Shown here: piece after piece, positions 32,055-40,359 of the stretch
Numbering within the stretch: position 1 is the first letter of the stretch
Layout: each line of letters opens with the position of its first letter
Assembly: GCF_002846395.1 (NCBI RefSeq)
Contig: NZ_PJMU01000001.1
Span: forward strand, 434,001-498,000
DNA length: 64,000 nucleotides
From: Pontibacter ramchanderi
GTDB lineage: Bacteria > Bacteroidota > Bacteroidia > Cytophagales > Hymenobacteraceae
Direction of reading: 5' to 3'
Made by a program: the position numbers and the translations under genes
The notes under the pieces: model-generated
Databases searched by the model: none
Seen by the model: only the letters and a program-made list of their open reading frames with translations
What the model was told of the DNA's origin: nothing

Positions 32055-32771
32055 ATGATCTGGGCAGGATTTCTATTTGGTTTATTAGGCAGTTTCCATT
32101 GTGTCGGGATGTGCGGCCCTATAGCAATGGCGCTACCATTTGTCGGGAGTTCCGGTTGGCGTTACTACGCTGGTCGGCTCCTGTACAATGGTGGTCGCAT
32201 CGTAACGTACGCATCGTTGGGCGCGCTCGCAGGCGCCTTCGGTCAGTCTTTGGAAATGGCTGGCCTGCAACAGACTGTTTCCATCGTCTCGGGGGTGCTG
32301 ATTCTGCTGCTGCTCGTTTTGCCGACCGCATTCAAGGGCAAAGCCTCCCATGTAATGGGAACAGATAAAATTATGGCCTGGGTTCGCCGTAAACTGGGTT
32401 ACTATTTTCAGAAAAACTCCCTTGGGTCGCTTTTCATGGTGGGCATGCTCAACGGGCTCCTGCCATGCGGATTTGTGTACATCGCCCTGGCCGGTGCCAT
32501 CAGCGCGCCAGGTATAGGAGGAGCCATGCTTTATATGGCGCTGTTCGGACTGGGCACTTTCCCGCTTATGTACATTGTCTCCCTATCAGGAAAACTCATC
32601 AGCCTGAAGGTGCGTGGCATGTTTAACCGGGCTGTGCCGTATGTGGGTATGGTGCTGGCTGTCCTGTTCATTGTGCGAGGCCTTGGCCTGGGAATCCCAT
32701 ACCTTAGCCCCAAAGTAGTGCAAACCGCGCAGTATACAACCGAAATGAGCTGCTGCTCAAAGCCAAAATAA
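32055..32771 (+). CDS. SafE/UreH-like (DsbD_2) membrane protein of the cco operon
   Basis: A 238-residue polytopic membrane protein with about six helices. It has the signature GSFHCVGMCGPIA at residues 13-25 and a second NGLLPCGFVYIALAGA near 135-150, pairing cysteines across two half-repeats. Such proteins regularly follow ccoH in Bacteroidota and Proteobacteria and are thought to move copper or reducing power for oxidase maturation; some are annotated as sulfite exporters by similarity only. The C-terminus has CCSKPK, possibly metal-binding. Confidence 0.88.
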   Translation: MIWAGFLFGLLGSFHCVGMCGPIAMALPFVGSSGWRYYAGRLLYNGGRIVTYASLGALAGAFGQSLEMAGLQQTVSIVSGVLILLLLVLPTAFKGKASHVMGTDKIMAWVRRKLGYYFQKNSLGSLFMVGMLNGLLPCGFVYIALAGAISAPGIGGAMLYMALFGLGTFPLMYIVSLSGKLISLKVRGMFNRAVPYVGMVLAVLFIVRGLGLGIPYLSPKVVQTAQYTTEMSCCSKPK

Positions 32772-32787
32772 ACAGTAGGCTCAATAA

Positions 32788-32852
32788 TGTTATAAATCAC
32801 TTTTTGGGGTGATGCAGCTCACTGTGGCCGAACCGATCTACCTATACCTTTA
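32788..32852 (+). promoter_or_regulatory. Universal stress gene promoter with tandem Crp/Fnr-type dyads
   Basis: The proximal dyad TGATGCAGCTCA (32810-32821) is perfect. The distal TGTTATAAATCA (32788-32799) has one mismatch and is again 22 bp upstream. The -7-like TACCTTTA (32845-32852) ends 36.5 bp after the proximal centre. ATG 32864 would leave a leader of only a few bases, so ATG 32873 may be the true start. Confidence 0.75.
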
Positions 32853-32863
32853 CTATACTAATC

Positions 32864-33781
32864 ATGACGACTATGACAACGCTATCGGAGACGAAACGCA
32901 TTCTGGTTCCGCTGGACCTCAATGAAACAGGGGAGGACCTGTTGTACTATGCCGGGCAACTGGCCCATACACTGGGCGCGGAGCTATACCTGTTTCATGC
33001 CTGCAAAACGAATGACCTGACGTTTACGCAGCAGAGCAACTGTATACAAAAGCTCCGCTCTTTCGCAGAACGCGTGTTCAGCCGTGAATTCAATGCCTCC
33101 AAAGTCGCCGCGCCTTTCGACTGTGTTGTGCGCCCGGGGCAAATAAGTGATAGCATACAGGCTGTTGTGCAGGATTACCAGATCGATCTGGTGCTGATGG
33201 ATGCGGGGACACACGACAGCAAAGGTCTTACCGGCGAAGCAGCCGAGCGCACGGCAAAAATCATGGACCTGGTGTCGTGCCCGGTTATGGTGCTTCCAGC
33301 CGCCGTGCGATACAAAAAGCTCAAGAATCTGGTGTTCGCCACTGACTTTACAGATCAGGACCAGCGCGTGCTATTCCGTATTGCTGACTTCGCGCAGCAG
33401 CTTAAAGCACGGCTGACGCTGGTGCAGGTATACGGAGAGGAGGAGCGGTCCCAATTGTGTACCTACAAATCTGCCATGCTGGCTCTTGAGAAACAGCTGA
33501 AAGGCCGTGAAGTGATTTTTCGTCTGCTGGAAGAGGAAGACGTATTGGAAGGCATTAGCGAATTTTCAGAAGCGACAGCCACAGACCTGCTCATACTGGC
33601 CACACAGGACAATTACCTGATGGAACGCCTCTTCAGCACGAACTACATGAAGACCATGGCCTTCCACACACGCATACCGCTGGTCACCTATCGGCAGCAT
33701 AAAAAGAAGCCCTGCTCTGGTTGCTGTATGAATTGCAAAAACAAGCAAGAACAGCCACAACCAGAGGCTACCATACAATAA
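32864..33781 (+). CDS. Double universal stress protein with cysteine-rich tail
   Basis: A 305-residue cytosolic protein with two UspA domains. The first starts KRILVPLDLNETGEDLLYYAG (about 12) and the second LKNLVFATDFTDQDQRVLFR (about 151). The end carries CSGCCMNC at 284-291, four cysteines that look fit to bind a metal or cluster; ordinary Usp proteins have no such tail. A double Crp/Fnr operator upstream suggests induction at low oxygen, as for many Usp proteins. The next gene follows after 12 bp. An in-frame ATG at 32873 is an alternative start. Confidence 0.88.
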   Translation: MTTMTTLSETKRILVPLDLNETGEDLLYYAGQLAHTLGAELYLFHACKTNDLTFTQQSNCIQKLRSFAERVFSREFNASKVAAPFDCVVRPGQISDSIQAVVQDYQIDLVLMDAGTHDSKGLTGEAAERTAKIMDLVSCPVMVLPAAVRYKKLKNLVFATDFTDQDQRVLFRIADFAQQLKARLTLVQVYGEEERSQLCTYKSAMLALEKQLKGREVIFRLLEEEDVLEGISEFSEATATDLLILATQDNYLMERLFSTNYMKTMAFHTRIPLVTYRQHKKKPCSGCCMNCKNKQEQPQPEATIQ

Positions 33782-33793
33782 AACCCCACCAGA

Positions 33794-34168
33794 ATGTCAG
33801 TAAGGGATTTCATAGAGAGGGGCCTGCTGCAAGGGCAGACCGAAACGCTGGGGACCGGCAACTGTATTTTCAAACAAGGAGAAAAGATTTCCTTTCTATA
33901 CCTGGTGACGCAGGGCAGTGTGACTCTGGCAGATAACAAAACAGGCATAGACGAGCAGGTTGTGGCCCCGCCCGACTTTTTGCTTGGCATCACCGACCTG
34001 CTACATGATACATACAGTTTCACAGCCCGCACCCTCGAGCCTACGGTTCTGATCAGGTTAAGCAAAGAGAGGGTGCAGCAGGCATTGCAGGAAAACCCGC
34101 TACTGCGGCTCTCGCTGCTTAAAATGATGAGCTGGGAGGCCGGCCGCACCCAGACGGCATTCGAATAA
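33794..34168 (+). CDS. Stand-alone cyclic-nucleotide-binding-like domain protein
   Basis: A 124-residue protein equal to the sensory barrel of a Crp/Fnr protein (GTGNCIFKQGEKISFLYLVTQGSVTLAD, then a helix), but with no DNA-binding domain; it stops after the dimer-helix region. The phosphate-binding cassette (usual GE...R-[ST]-A) is not preserved: the matching part reads LLGITDLLHDTYSFTART. Cyclic nucleotide binding is therefore doubtful. It is co-transcribed with the universal stress gene. It could sense another ligand or form mixed dimers with a full-length Crp/Fnr protein; both are guesses. Confidence 0.75.
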   Translation: MSVRDFIERGLLQGQTETLGTGNCIFKQGEKISFLYLVTQGSVTLADNKTGIDEQVVAPPDFLLGITDLLHDTYSFTARTLEPTVLIRLSKERVQQALQENPLLRLSLLKMMSWEAGRTQTAFE

Positions 34169-34189
34169 GTTACACATACACTGGTTAGG

Positions 34190-34218
34190 AGCCGGTAGCC
34201 CCAAGCTACCGGCTTTTT
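34190..34218 (+). terminator. Terminator after the stress gene pair
   Basis: Perfect 10-bp stem AGCCGGTAGC (34190-34199) with GCTACCGGCT (34205-34214), a 5-nt loop and a T-run. Confidence 0.92.
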
Positions 34219-34276
34219 GCTTTACAACCTATACCTGTAGCTGACAGTAAACAGTAGAGGTCAACCCACCCCATAT

Positions 34277-35608
34277 ATGAAAAGATTCACAAGCAGGCTA
34301 AAGCTTGTTGCACAGTTCATCTATACCAGCATTGGCTTTTACCCTACTTTGGTCTCCCTGCTCTTTTTCGGAATAGCGGTCCTGATGATTTATTTCGAAA
34401 CCCGCGGCATCAGCAAATCCCTCGAAGACGAACTTCCCTTTTTTATCATAACGCACGGCGAAACAGCCAACATGATCCTGAGTTCGATCGCAACGGGTAT
34501 TTTCTCGCTAATCGTATTCGGCTTTACTATGGTCATGCTGGTGCTCAACCAGGCCAGCGCCAACTTCTCGCCCCGGGTTATTCCGGGGCTAATCACTTCC
34601 AAGTCGAACCAGAAAGTGCTCGGTTTATTCCTGGGAACACTGATCTATACCTTGGTGGTGATGGTGAACGTTCGCTCCGAACACTATGACACTGACCTGC
34701 CGGGTTTGGCCGTGTTCATGGCCATGTGCTTCACCATCTTATGCCTGGCCTTTTTTGTGTATTTTATTCACTCCATCTCCACTGCTATTCAAATCGGCAA
34801 CATTCTCGAAGACATCTATAAACTGACGCTACAAAAGCTGCGCAAAGAACTTGAGCAGGATGAAGGGAAAGAGCTTCCCGCCATTTTTGAATCTGGCGAC
34901 TGGCAACTACTCAACAGCAGCAAGAGCGGCTACTTGCAAAAAGTGGATAAGAGCGCTGTCATTGAGCTTTGCAGGAAACACAATGTGGTGCTGGAGTTTT
35001 TGCAGCCCCTTGGCCATTTCGTAATCAAAGGGCTGCCTTTTGCCAGGGTATCCGGTCAGTTAAAAGATAAAGAGGCATTTTGTGATGAGCTCCATACCCA
35101 GATGAGCTATTATCAGGAGGAGTTGGCGGATATCAATTACCTTTATGGATTCAAGCAAATCACCGAAAGTGCCGTTAAGGCGCTCAGCCCCAGCATAAAC
35201 GACCCCGGCACTGCCATAAAAGCAATCGATTACCTTACCGATCTCTTCATCGTTCGGATGGGGCTCACCGATGAGAAGATATTTCATGACGAGGAAAATG
35301 TACTGCGCCTGCGGCTGGATGAGGTAAACTACCAGGAGCTTCTCAGCCTGTGCCTGGGCCCCATTCGCGTCTATGGCAGAGAAGACCCCGTCATTTTGCT
35401 GCGTTTGCTGAACCTGCTCAAGAATCTGTGTCTTGCGGCAAAATCGTATCCCAAAAGACTGAAAGCGATCACCGCGGAAGCACAGCTGATCGTGGCAGAT
35501 GCAACCAATTTTGTCGAAAACAGGGGAGACCAGGAGAAGATAAATGAGATGATTGAAGCCCTGCAAAAGAACTGCGCACTGCTGCAAGACCTACCGAAGC
35601 TGAATTAA
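34277..35608 (+). CDS. DUF2254 family membrane protein
   Basis: A 443-residue protein with four membrane helices in the first 175 residues (about 22-43, 75-98, 115-133, 145-168) and a large soluble C-terminal part. Motifs include FTMVMLVLNQASANFSPRVI after the second helix and ALSPSINDPGTA near residue 305, both typical of DUF2254. The function of the family is unknown. It is first in a rightward cluster with DUF389 and a voltage-gated channel. Confidence 0.87.
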   Translation: MKRFTSRLKLVAQFIYTSIGFYPTLVSLLFFGIAVLMIYFETRGISKSLEDELPFFIITHGETANMILSSIATGIFSLIVFGFTMVMLVLNQASANFSPRVIPGLITSKSNQKVLGLFLGTLIYTLVVMVNVRSEHYDTDLPGLAVFMAMCFTILCLAFFVYFIHSISTAIQIGNILEDIYKLTLQKLRKELEQDEGKELPAIFESGDWQLLNSSKSGYLQKVDKSAVIELCRKHNVVLEFLQPLGHFVIKGLPFARVSGQLKDKEAFCDELHTQMSYYQEELADINYLYGFKQITESAVKALSPSINDPGTAIKAIDYLTDLFIVRMGLTDEKIFHDEENVLRLRLDEVNYQELLSLCLGPIRVYGREDPVILLRLLNLLKNLCLAAKSYPKRLKAITAEAQLIVADATNFVENRGDQEKINEMIEALQKNCALLQDLPKLN

Positions 35609-35665
35609 TAATCGTAAACTTAAGCAGGAAAAGGTTATTTTTACAGCAACTGCTACTGCCTGTTT

Positions 35666-37054
35666 ATGATTTTTAACTCGCTAAAGAAAGCACTGGACAG
35701 TGTGCTCAACATCATCCACGAGACTGATGAGCCCGGCACCATCCGCGAAATATACGATAAGATACCGGTACGCGGCAACAATACCTGGATGCTGATCTGC
35801 TCGGCCATGCTGGCCTCCATCGGTTTGGATACGGGCTCCGGAGCCGTTATCATCGGGGCCATGCTTATCTCGCCACTCATGTCGCCCATACTTGGGGTAG
35901 GATTGTCAGTCGGTATCAACGACCGCGAAATGTTGTGGGCCTCCGTCAAGAACCTGTCCATTGCAGCGGCCGCTGGCCTGATCGTGAGTACGTTTTACTT
36001 TATGATCACACCATTGGGTGAACCAACCAACGAACTACTGGCCCGCACAAAACCCACCCTGCTTGATGTAATGGTCGCCTTCTTTGGCGGTGTGGCCGGT
36101 ATTGTCTCCATCTCAAGGTCCGATAAGTCAAACGCTATACCTGGTGTGGCTATCGCCACCGCGTTGATGCCACCGCTCTGCACAGCCGGATACGGACTCG
36201 CTCTGGGTCGCCTCGACTTTTTCTTCGGAGGGTTTTACCTTTTCTTTATCAATGCCGTTTTTATCAGCCTGGCCACTTTCCTGATCGTGAAGTATCTCAA
36301 ATTCGACACGAAGCACTACGTGGACAAAGCCACGGAGCGCCGCGTAGCCCGCATTATGGCTGTGGTGCTTTTTGTAGTGGTTTCGCCGAGCGCCTATTTT
36401 CTTTACAACATCTACATGAGCGTGCAGACCAAGAAAAAGATTGAGAACCTGATCGTACGTGATTTTGCCAGCCGCAACAACGAGATCATCAAGTGGGAGG
36501 TAACCGATACGGATTCGCTGAATATCATCAAGATATATAGCGTCGGAAATCCAGTGCCAGACTCGCTCGTTGTCTACTACAACACCTTGCTGGCCAACAA
36601 CTCCCTTTCGAAGCACCAGGTTAAACTGGTGCAGCTCGATGTGTCGGCAGAGGATGTGCGCCGCATGGCTTCTGATATAACCAATAACCTGACAAAAGAC
36701 TTCCTGCGGACAATCGAGATCCAGAAGATGCAGAGCCAGCGAGCCGATAGCCTGATGCGCCTTGCTAATAGCTTTACACCGGTCAGTGCCAGTCGCGAGC
36801 TGAAACTCATTTTTCCGGAAATAGACAAGGTGGAAGTGGGAGAGATCGTGTCGGTAGCCGAAAACAAAGCCAGGCTCGACACAGTTATGTTAGTTATGAT
36901 CGGGTGGAAAAAACCGCAGCCAGCCAATCCGGCGAAGAAAACAGCTGGCGTATTTGTAGACCCGGCCAAGGTAGCCGAATATGAGCAGCGTATACAACAA
37001 TATATGGCCAGCCGTTTCCGCCGCGACTCAGTAAGAGTATCATCTTCCTTATAA
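35666..37054 (+). CDS. DUF389 family membrane protein
   Basis: A 462-residue protein. About six helices lie in residues 45-265, with the DUF389 motif SGAVIIGAMLISPLMSPILG near 63-82 and ATALMPPLCTAGYGLALG near 165-182. A soluble C-terminal domain follows (about 265-462). Proteins of this family are of unknown function, although the repeated glycine/proline helix breaks suggest a transporter. The gene is 57 bp after DUF2254 and 7 bp before the channel gene, so the three are probably one transcript. Confidence 0.88.
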   Translation: MIFNSLKKALDSVLNIIHETDEPGTIREIYDKIPVRGNNTWMLICSAMLASIGLDTGSGAVIIGAMLISPLMSPILGVGLSVGINDREMLWASVKNLSIAAAAGLIVSTFYFMITPLGEPTNELLARTKPTLLDVMVAFFGGVAGIVSISRSDKSNAIPGVAIATALMPPLCTAGYGLALGRLDFFFGGFYLFFINAVFISLATFLIVKYLKFDTKHYVDKATERRVARIMAVVLFVVVSPSAYFLYNIYMSVQTKKKIENLIVRDFASRNNEIIKWEVTDTDSLNIIKIYSVGNPVPDSLVVYYNTLLANNSLSKHQVKLVQLDVSAEDVRRMASDITNNLTKDFLRTIEIQKMQSQRADSLMRLANSFTPVSASRELKLIFPEIDKVEVGEIVSVAENKARLDTVMLVMIGWKKPQPANPAKKTAGVFVDPAKVAEYEQRIQQYMASRFRRDSVRVSSSL

Positions 37055-37061
37055 AAAGTTT

Positions 37062-37916
37062 ATGCCGAATCAGAAGAGAGACAGTCTAAAGCGAAGGCTA
37101 TACAGCATCATATTTGAAGCAGAAACTCCGGCAGGCAGGGCTTTTGATGTTGTGCTGCTCATTTTGATCATGGCAAGTGTAGTGGTGGTGTCATTAGAGA
37201 GTGTAGTCAGTTTCAGGAGGAGTTACCTCCATGTTTTTCAAGCACTTGAATGGACTTTCACGATCTTATTCACAATCGAGTATCTGTTGCGCATTTACAG
37301 TTCAGCAAAACCTATCCGGTATATTTTCTCTTTCTTCGGCATCATTGATTTACTGGCTATCATTCCGACCTACCTGAGTTTGTTTGTGTTGGGTTCACAA
37401 TACCTGTTGGTCATACGCGTGTTCCGTTTGCTCCGCATTGCCAGGGTATTCCGCCTGACGCGCTTTGTTAACGAGGGACAGGTACTGTCAAAGGCTTTGC
37501 GGGCCAGTTTAACCAAGATAACCGTTTTTCTGGGGGTGGTGCTGATGATGGTGATCGTAGTGGGCGCCCTTATGTATGTGATAGAAGGCCGGCAAAGCGG
37601 CTATACCAGTATCCCGATCAGCGTTTACTGGGCCATTGTTACGGTTACGACCGTTGGATTCGGGGATATAACGCCAGTAACGCCAATTGGCCAATTCCTG
37701 GCGAGCTGCTTGATGATCACAGGTTATGGCATCATTGCCGTGCCCACCGGCATCGTATCGGTTGAACTGGCCAATGCAGAACGCATGGATACGAACACCC
37801 GCGTTTGCCCGAATTGCCACAAAGAAGGCCACCCCAAAAGCGCTAACTTTTGTGACAATTGTGGCTATAAGCTTCACAGTGACCTGGAGCCAGTAGGTAA
37901 TAGCGCTAATCTATGA
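37062..37916 (+). CDS. Voltage-gated potassium channel with C-terminal zinc ribbon
   Basis: A 284-residue six-helix channel. The voltage-sensor helix S4 carries regularly spaced arginines (VIRVFRLLRIARVFRLTRF, about 115-133). The pore has the selectivity filter TTVGFGD at 196-202, diagnostic of K+ channels. After S6 the cytosolic tail has a four-cysteine zinc ribbon: Cys249/Cys252 (CPNC) and Cys264/Cys267 (CDNC). This small ribbon may be an assembly or regulatory domain. The last 11 bp overlap the 3' end of the convergent alr gene. Confidence 0.93.
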   Translation: MPNQKRDSLKRRLYSIIFEAETPAGRAFDVVLLILIMASVVVVSLESVVSFRRSYLHVFQALEWTFTILFTIEYLLRIYSSAKPIRYIFSFFGIIDLLAIIPTYLSLFVLGSQYLLVIRVFRLLRIARVFRLTRFVNEGQVLSKALRASLTKITVFLGVVLMMVIVVGALMYVIEGRQSGYTSIPISVYWAIVTVTTVGFGDITPVTPIGQFLASCLMITGYGIIAVPTGIVSVELANAERMDTNTRVCPNCHKEGHPKSANFCDNCGYKLHSDLEPVGNSANL

Positions 37917-39057
37917 TCTTTCGGGGGATATTGAGGGGGAGCCTCGTTAGTAACTCGTAATTAAGCTGGGTGCTCAGTTCGGCAAAAGAAGCAACCGTGA
38001 TGTGCTCATCCCCTTGTTTGCCGAGCAGTACCACTTCATCTTTGAGTGCCACATCCGGTATACCAGTCACGTCCACCATCAGCACATTCATATTCACAAT
38101 GCCCACCACCGGTGCTCTATGCGCTCTGACCAGCACCTGGCCCTGGTTGCTCAGGCTGCGACTAAAGCCCCAGGAGTAGCCAACAGGTATAGCCGCGATG
38201 AGCATATCGCTGTCGGCCTGAAAGCTTTTCCCATAACCAATAAACTCCCCTGCCGGTACTGCCTTCAAACTCATGACATGGCTTTTCCAATTGATCAGGC
38301 GCCTCAAGGGGTCGGTGCGGTCGGTGCTTACCCCCATGTAGCGCTGGTAAATCTCCGGGCTCGGCCAGAAACCATACTGCATGATCCCCACCCGCACCAT
38401 ATCCAGGTGCGTTTCAGGGTATGCCATGGCTGCTGCTGAGCAAGCTGTGTGCAGTGTTTTTATTTTCAGACCCAACTGCTTCAGGGTTTGCACCGCCTGG
38501 TGGTAGCGGTTTAACTGGTTTGTCACACGGTCGTGGTTCTGGCTGCTTTCAGCTCCGGCAAAATGCGTCGAAACACCTACTACATCAAATGCACCTGGCT
38601 GCTTCAGAATAATGGCGGCGGCTTTTTCCAGCTCCCCGGTATCTAAGCCGATGCGATTCATCCCTGTTTCCAAATCCAGGTGGATGCGGGCTGGTTTCTG
38701 CAAACGCTGGGCGGCTATACCTGCTGCCTCTAGTCTGTCGAGCGAAAATACATAGAACTCAATATCGTGCGCGATGGCCCAATCCAGTTGTTCATCATCG
38801 ATGTAACCCATAATGAGTATGGTGGCCTTTTGCGCCAGAACCTGGTATAATCGGTAGGCCTCATCTGCACTAAATACCGAAAAATGATCGACCCCGCAGG
38901 TATAGGCCAGCTCCCCGAACTCCTCTATACCATGGCCATAGGCATTGCCCTTGATCACAGAAGAAAAGCGGGTACCCGGTTTAAGCTGCGCCTTAAGAAA
39001 AGCCAGGTTATGCTTTAGGGCGGAGCGGCTTATTTCGATATAGGAGCTATGGAACAT
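37906..39057 (-). CDS. alr: Alanine racemase
   Basis: A 383-residue PLP enzyme. The PLP lysine is Lys36 in SVIKGNAYGHG. The second catalytic residue is the Tyr of EFIGYGKSF (near residue 260), and other family blocks are LDLETGMNRIG and VRVGIMQYG. It interconverts L- and D-alanine for peptidoglycan. The start ATG is at 39055-39057, 7 bp after the upstream M20 hydrolase stop, so the two are probably co-transcribed. The 3' end overlaps the channel gene. Confidence 0.96.
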   Translation of the reverse strand: MFHSSYIEISRSALKHNLAFLKAQLKPGTRFSSVIKGNAYGHGIEEFGELAYTCGVDHFSVFSADEAYRLYQVLAQKATILIMGYIDDEQLDWAIAHDIEFYVFSLDRLEAAGIAAQRLQKPARIHLDLETGMNRIGLDTGELEKAAAIILKQPGAFDVVGVSTHFAGAESSQNHDRVTNQLNRYHQAVQTLKQLGLKIKTLHTACSAAAMAYPETHLDMVRVGIMQYGFWPSPEIYQRYMGVSTDRTDPLRRLINWKSHVMSLKAVPAGEFIGYGKSFQADSDMLIAAIPVGYSWGFSRSLSNQGQVLVRAHRAPVVGIVNMNVLMVDVTGIPDVALKDEVVLLGKQGDEHITVASFAELSTQLNYELLTRLPLNIPRKIID

Positions 39058-39064
39058 GAGCCAC

Positions 39065-40252
39065 TTAAGGGTTTAGAACGCTTTCCGCGATTCTATAAAA
39101 CAGGGAGGCTCCGGCAGGTATAAGCTCGTCCGGAAAATCATAATCGGCGTGGTGCAACTGAGGTTGGTCTATACCTGAGCCGAGTCCAAACAAGGCGCCG
39201 CTATACCTGTTCGTCAAATGGCCAAAATCTTCTGACCAACGCATTGGCTGCTGAGACCGCTGGAGTTCCATACCAAGTGATTGAGCAGCTTGCTCCACCG
39301 TGTTCACGGCTTCAGTATGGTTGCGCGTGGCAGGAAACTCTTCTACCCATTCCAGTTCGAACTTTAACCCATACTTCACACATATTGACTTAACAGATTC
39401 TGTTGCAATACTTTTCAGGTTATTTAGGTCTTCCTGCTCAAAAGCACGGAGAGTTGCCATAACAGTGGCAAAGCCGGGATTGGTACCAAAGGCCACTTCA
39501 CCCAGCCGGGCATGTACCACTGTAAGCAAAGTGAGATCCTGGAAGTTTTGCTGGTCTCGCACCAGTCCGTTGAAAGTCTGGATCAGCTCACTCATAGCTT
39601 GTCCGGGGTTCAGCCCGTTTTCAGGCTCCGCCGCATGCGACTCCTTTCCAAAAAGGTTGACTTTAAGCCCTACCGATGCTGCTGCGAAAGTGTGGGGCTT
39701 TGTCAGTACCTGCCCCATGGGGAGGCCCGGTATATTATGCAGGGCAAAGACTAAATCTGGGTTCAGCTTCTGAAAAGCAGGTGATTGCAGCACGGCCCTG
39801 GCGCCTGCACCATTTTCCTCCGCTGGTTGAAAAAGTAACACAGCGCGTCCTTTCGCAAGTGGCTGGTGGTGCAGCATGCTGGCGAGTGCAACCAAGATAG
39901 CCATGTGCCCATCGTGACCGCATTTGTGACTCACGCCCTTGTGAATGGAGGTATAGGCGAGCTCGTTTTGCTCTATGATCGGGAGTGCATCCAGCTCAGC
40001 TCGGAACAGCACAGTCGGTCCGGCACTTGTTTCTTGGCCTTCAAACACAACCGCAAAACCTGTACCTCCCAGGTCTTGCAGCATGTCATGGGGTTTGTAT
40101 TGTCGTAAAAATTTCTGCAGGGTATGGCTTGTCGCTTCCTCGAGTCCGGATAGCTCAGGGTGTTGGTGCAGGTGGTGGCGCAGCGCGACGATTGCTTTCA
40201 GGTCAGGTATGGCGATAGGGGCTAGGGTAGGGGGCATAGGTATAAATGGCAT
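39065..40252 (-). CDS. M20 family amidohydrolase
   Basis: A 395-residue metallo-hydrolase of the IAA-amino-acid/N-acyl amino acid amidohydrolase branch. Motifs are LRHHLHQHPELSGLE (26-40), RAELDALPI, the metal site HKCGHDGHMA (about 108-117), FQPAEENGAGA with the catalytic Glu, and a final HHADYDFPD metal ligand. It removes N-acyl groups or cleaves amide-linked amino acids; the exact substrate is unknown. It is translationally close to alr. The N-terminal proline-rich residues make a start slightly downstream possible. Confidence 0.92.
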   Translation of the reverse strand: MPFIPMPPTLAPIAIPDLKAIVALRHHLHQHPELSGLEEATSHTLQKFLRQYKPHDMLQDLGGTGFAVVFEGQETSAGPTVLFRAELDALPIIEQNELAYTSIHKGVSHKCGHDGHMAILVALASMLHHQPLAKGRAVLLFQPAEENGAGARAVLQSPAFQKLNPDLVFALHNIPGLPMGQVLTKPHTFAAASVGLKVNLFGKESHAAEPENGLNPGQAMSELIQTFNGLVRDQQNFQDLTLLTVVHARLGEVAFGTNPGFATVMATLRAFEQEDLNNLKSIATESVKSICVKYGLKFELEWVEEFPATRNHTEAVNTVEQAAQSLGMELQRSQQPMRWSEDFGHLTNRYSGALFGLGSGIDQPQLHHADYDFPDELIPAGASLFYRIAESVLNP

Positions 40253-40293
40253 GGCTGTTTAAGGGCTTACGGAGGTTTTGCTCAAAGCTTTAC

Positions 40294-40335
40294 AAAAAAA
40301 CCTGTCCCGCAGCAGCAACATGCTCGCAGGACAGG
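40294..40335 (-). terminator. Terminator of the hybrid histidine kinase gene
   Basis: Stem CCTGTCC-GC (40301-40310) with GC-GGACAGG (ends 40335), and an A7 run on the plus strand that becomes the U-run for leftward transcription. Confidence 0.8.
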
Positions 40336-40359
40336 CCAATTTTATACTTCTTTACGTGA

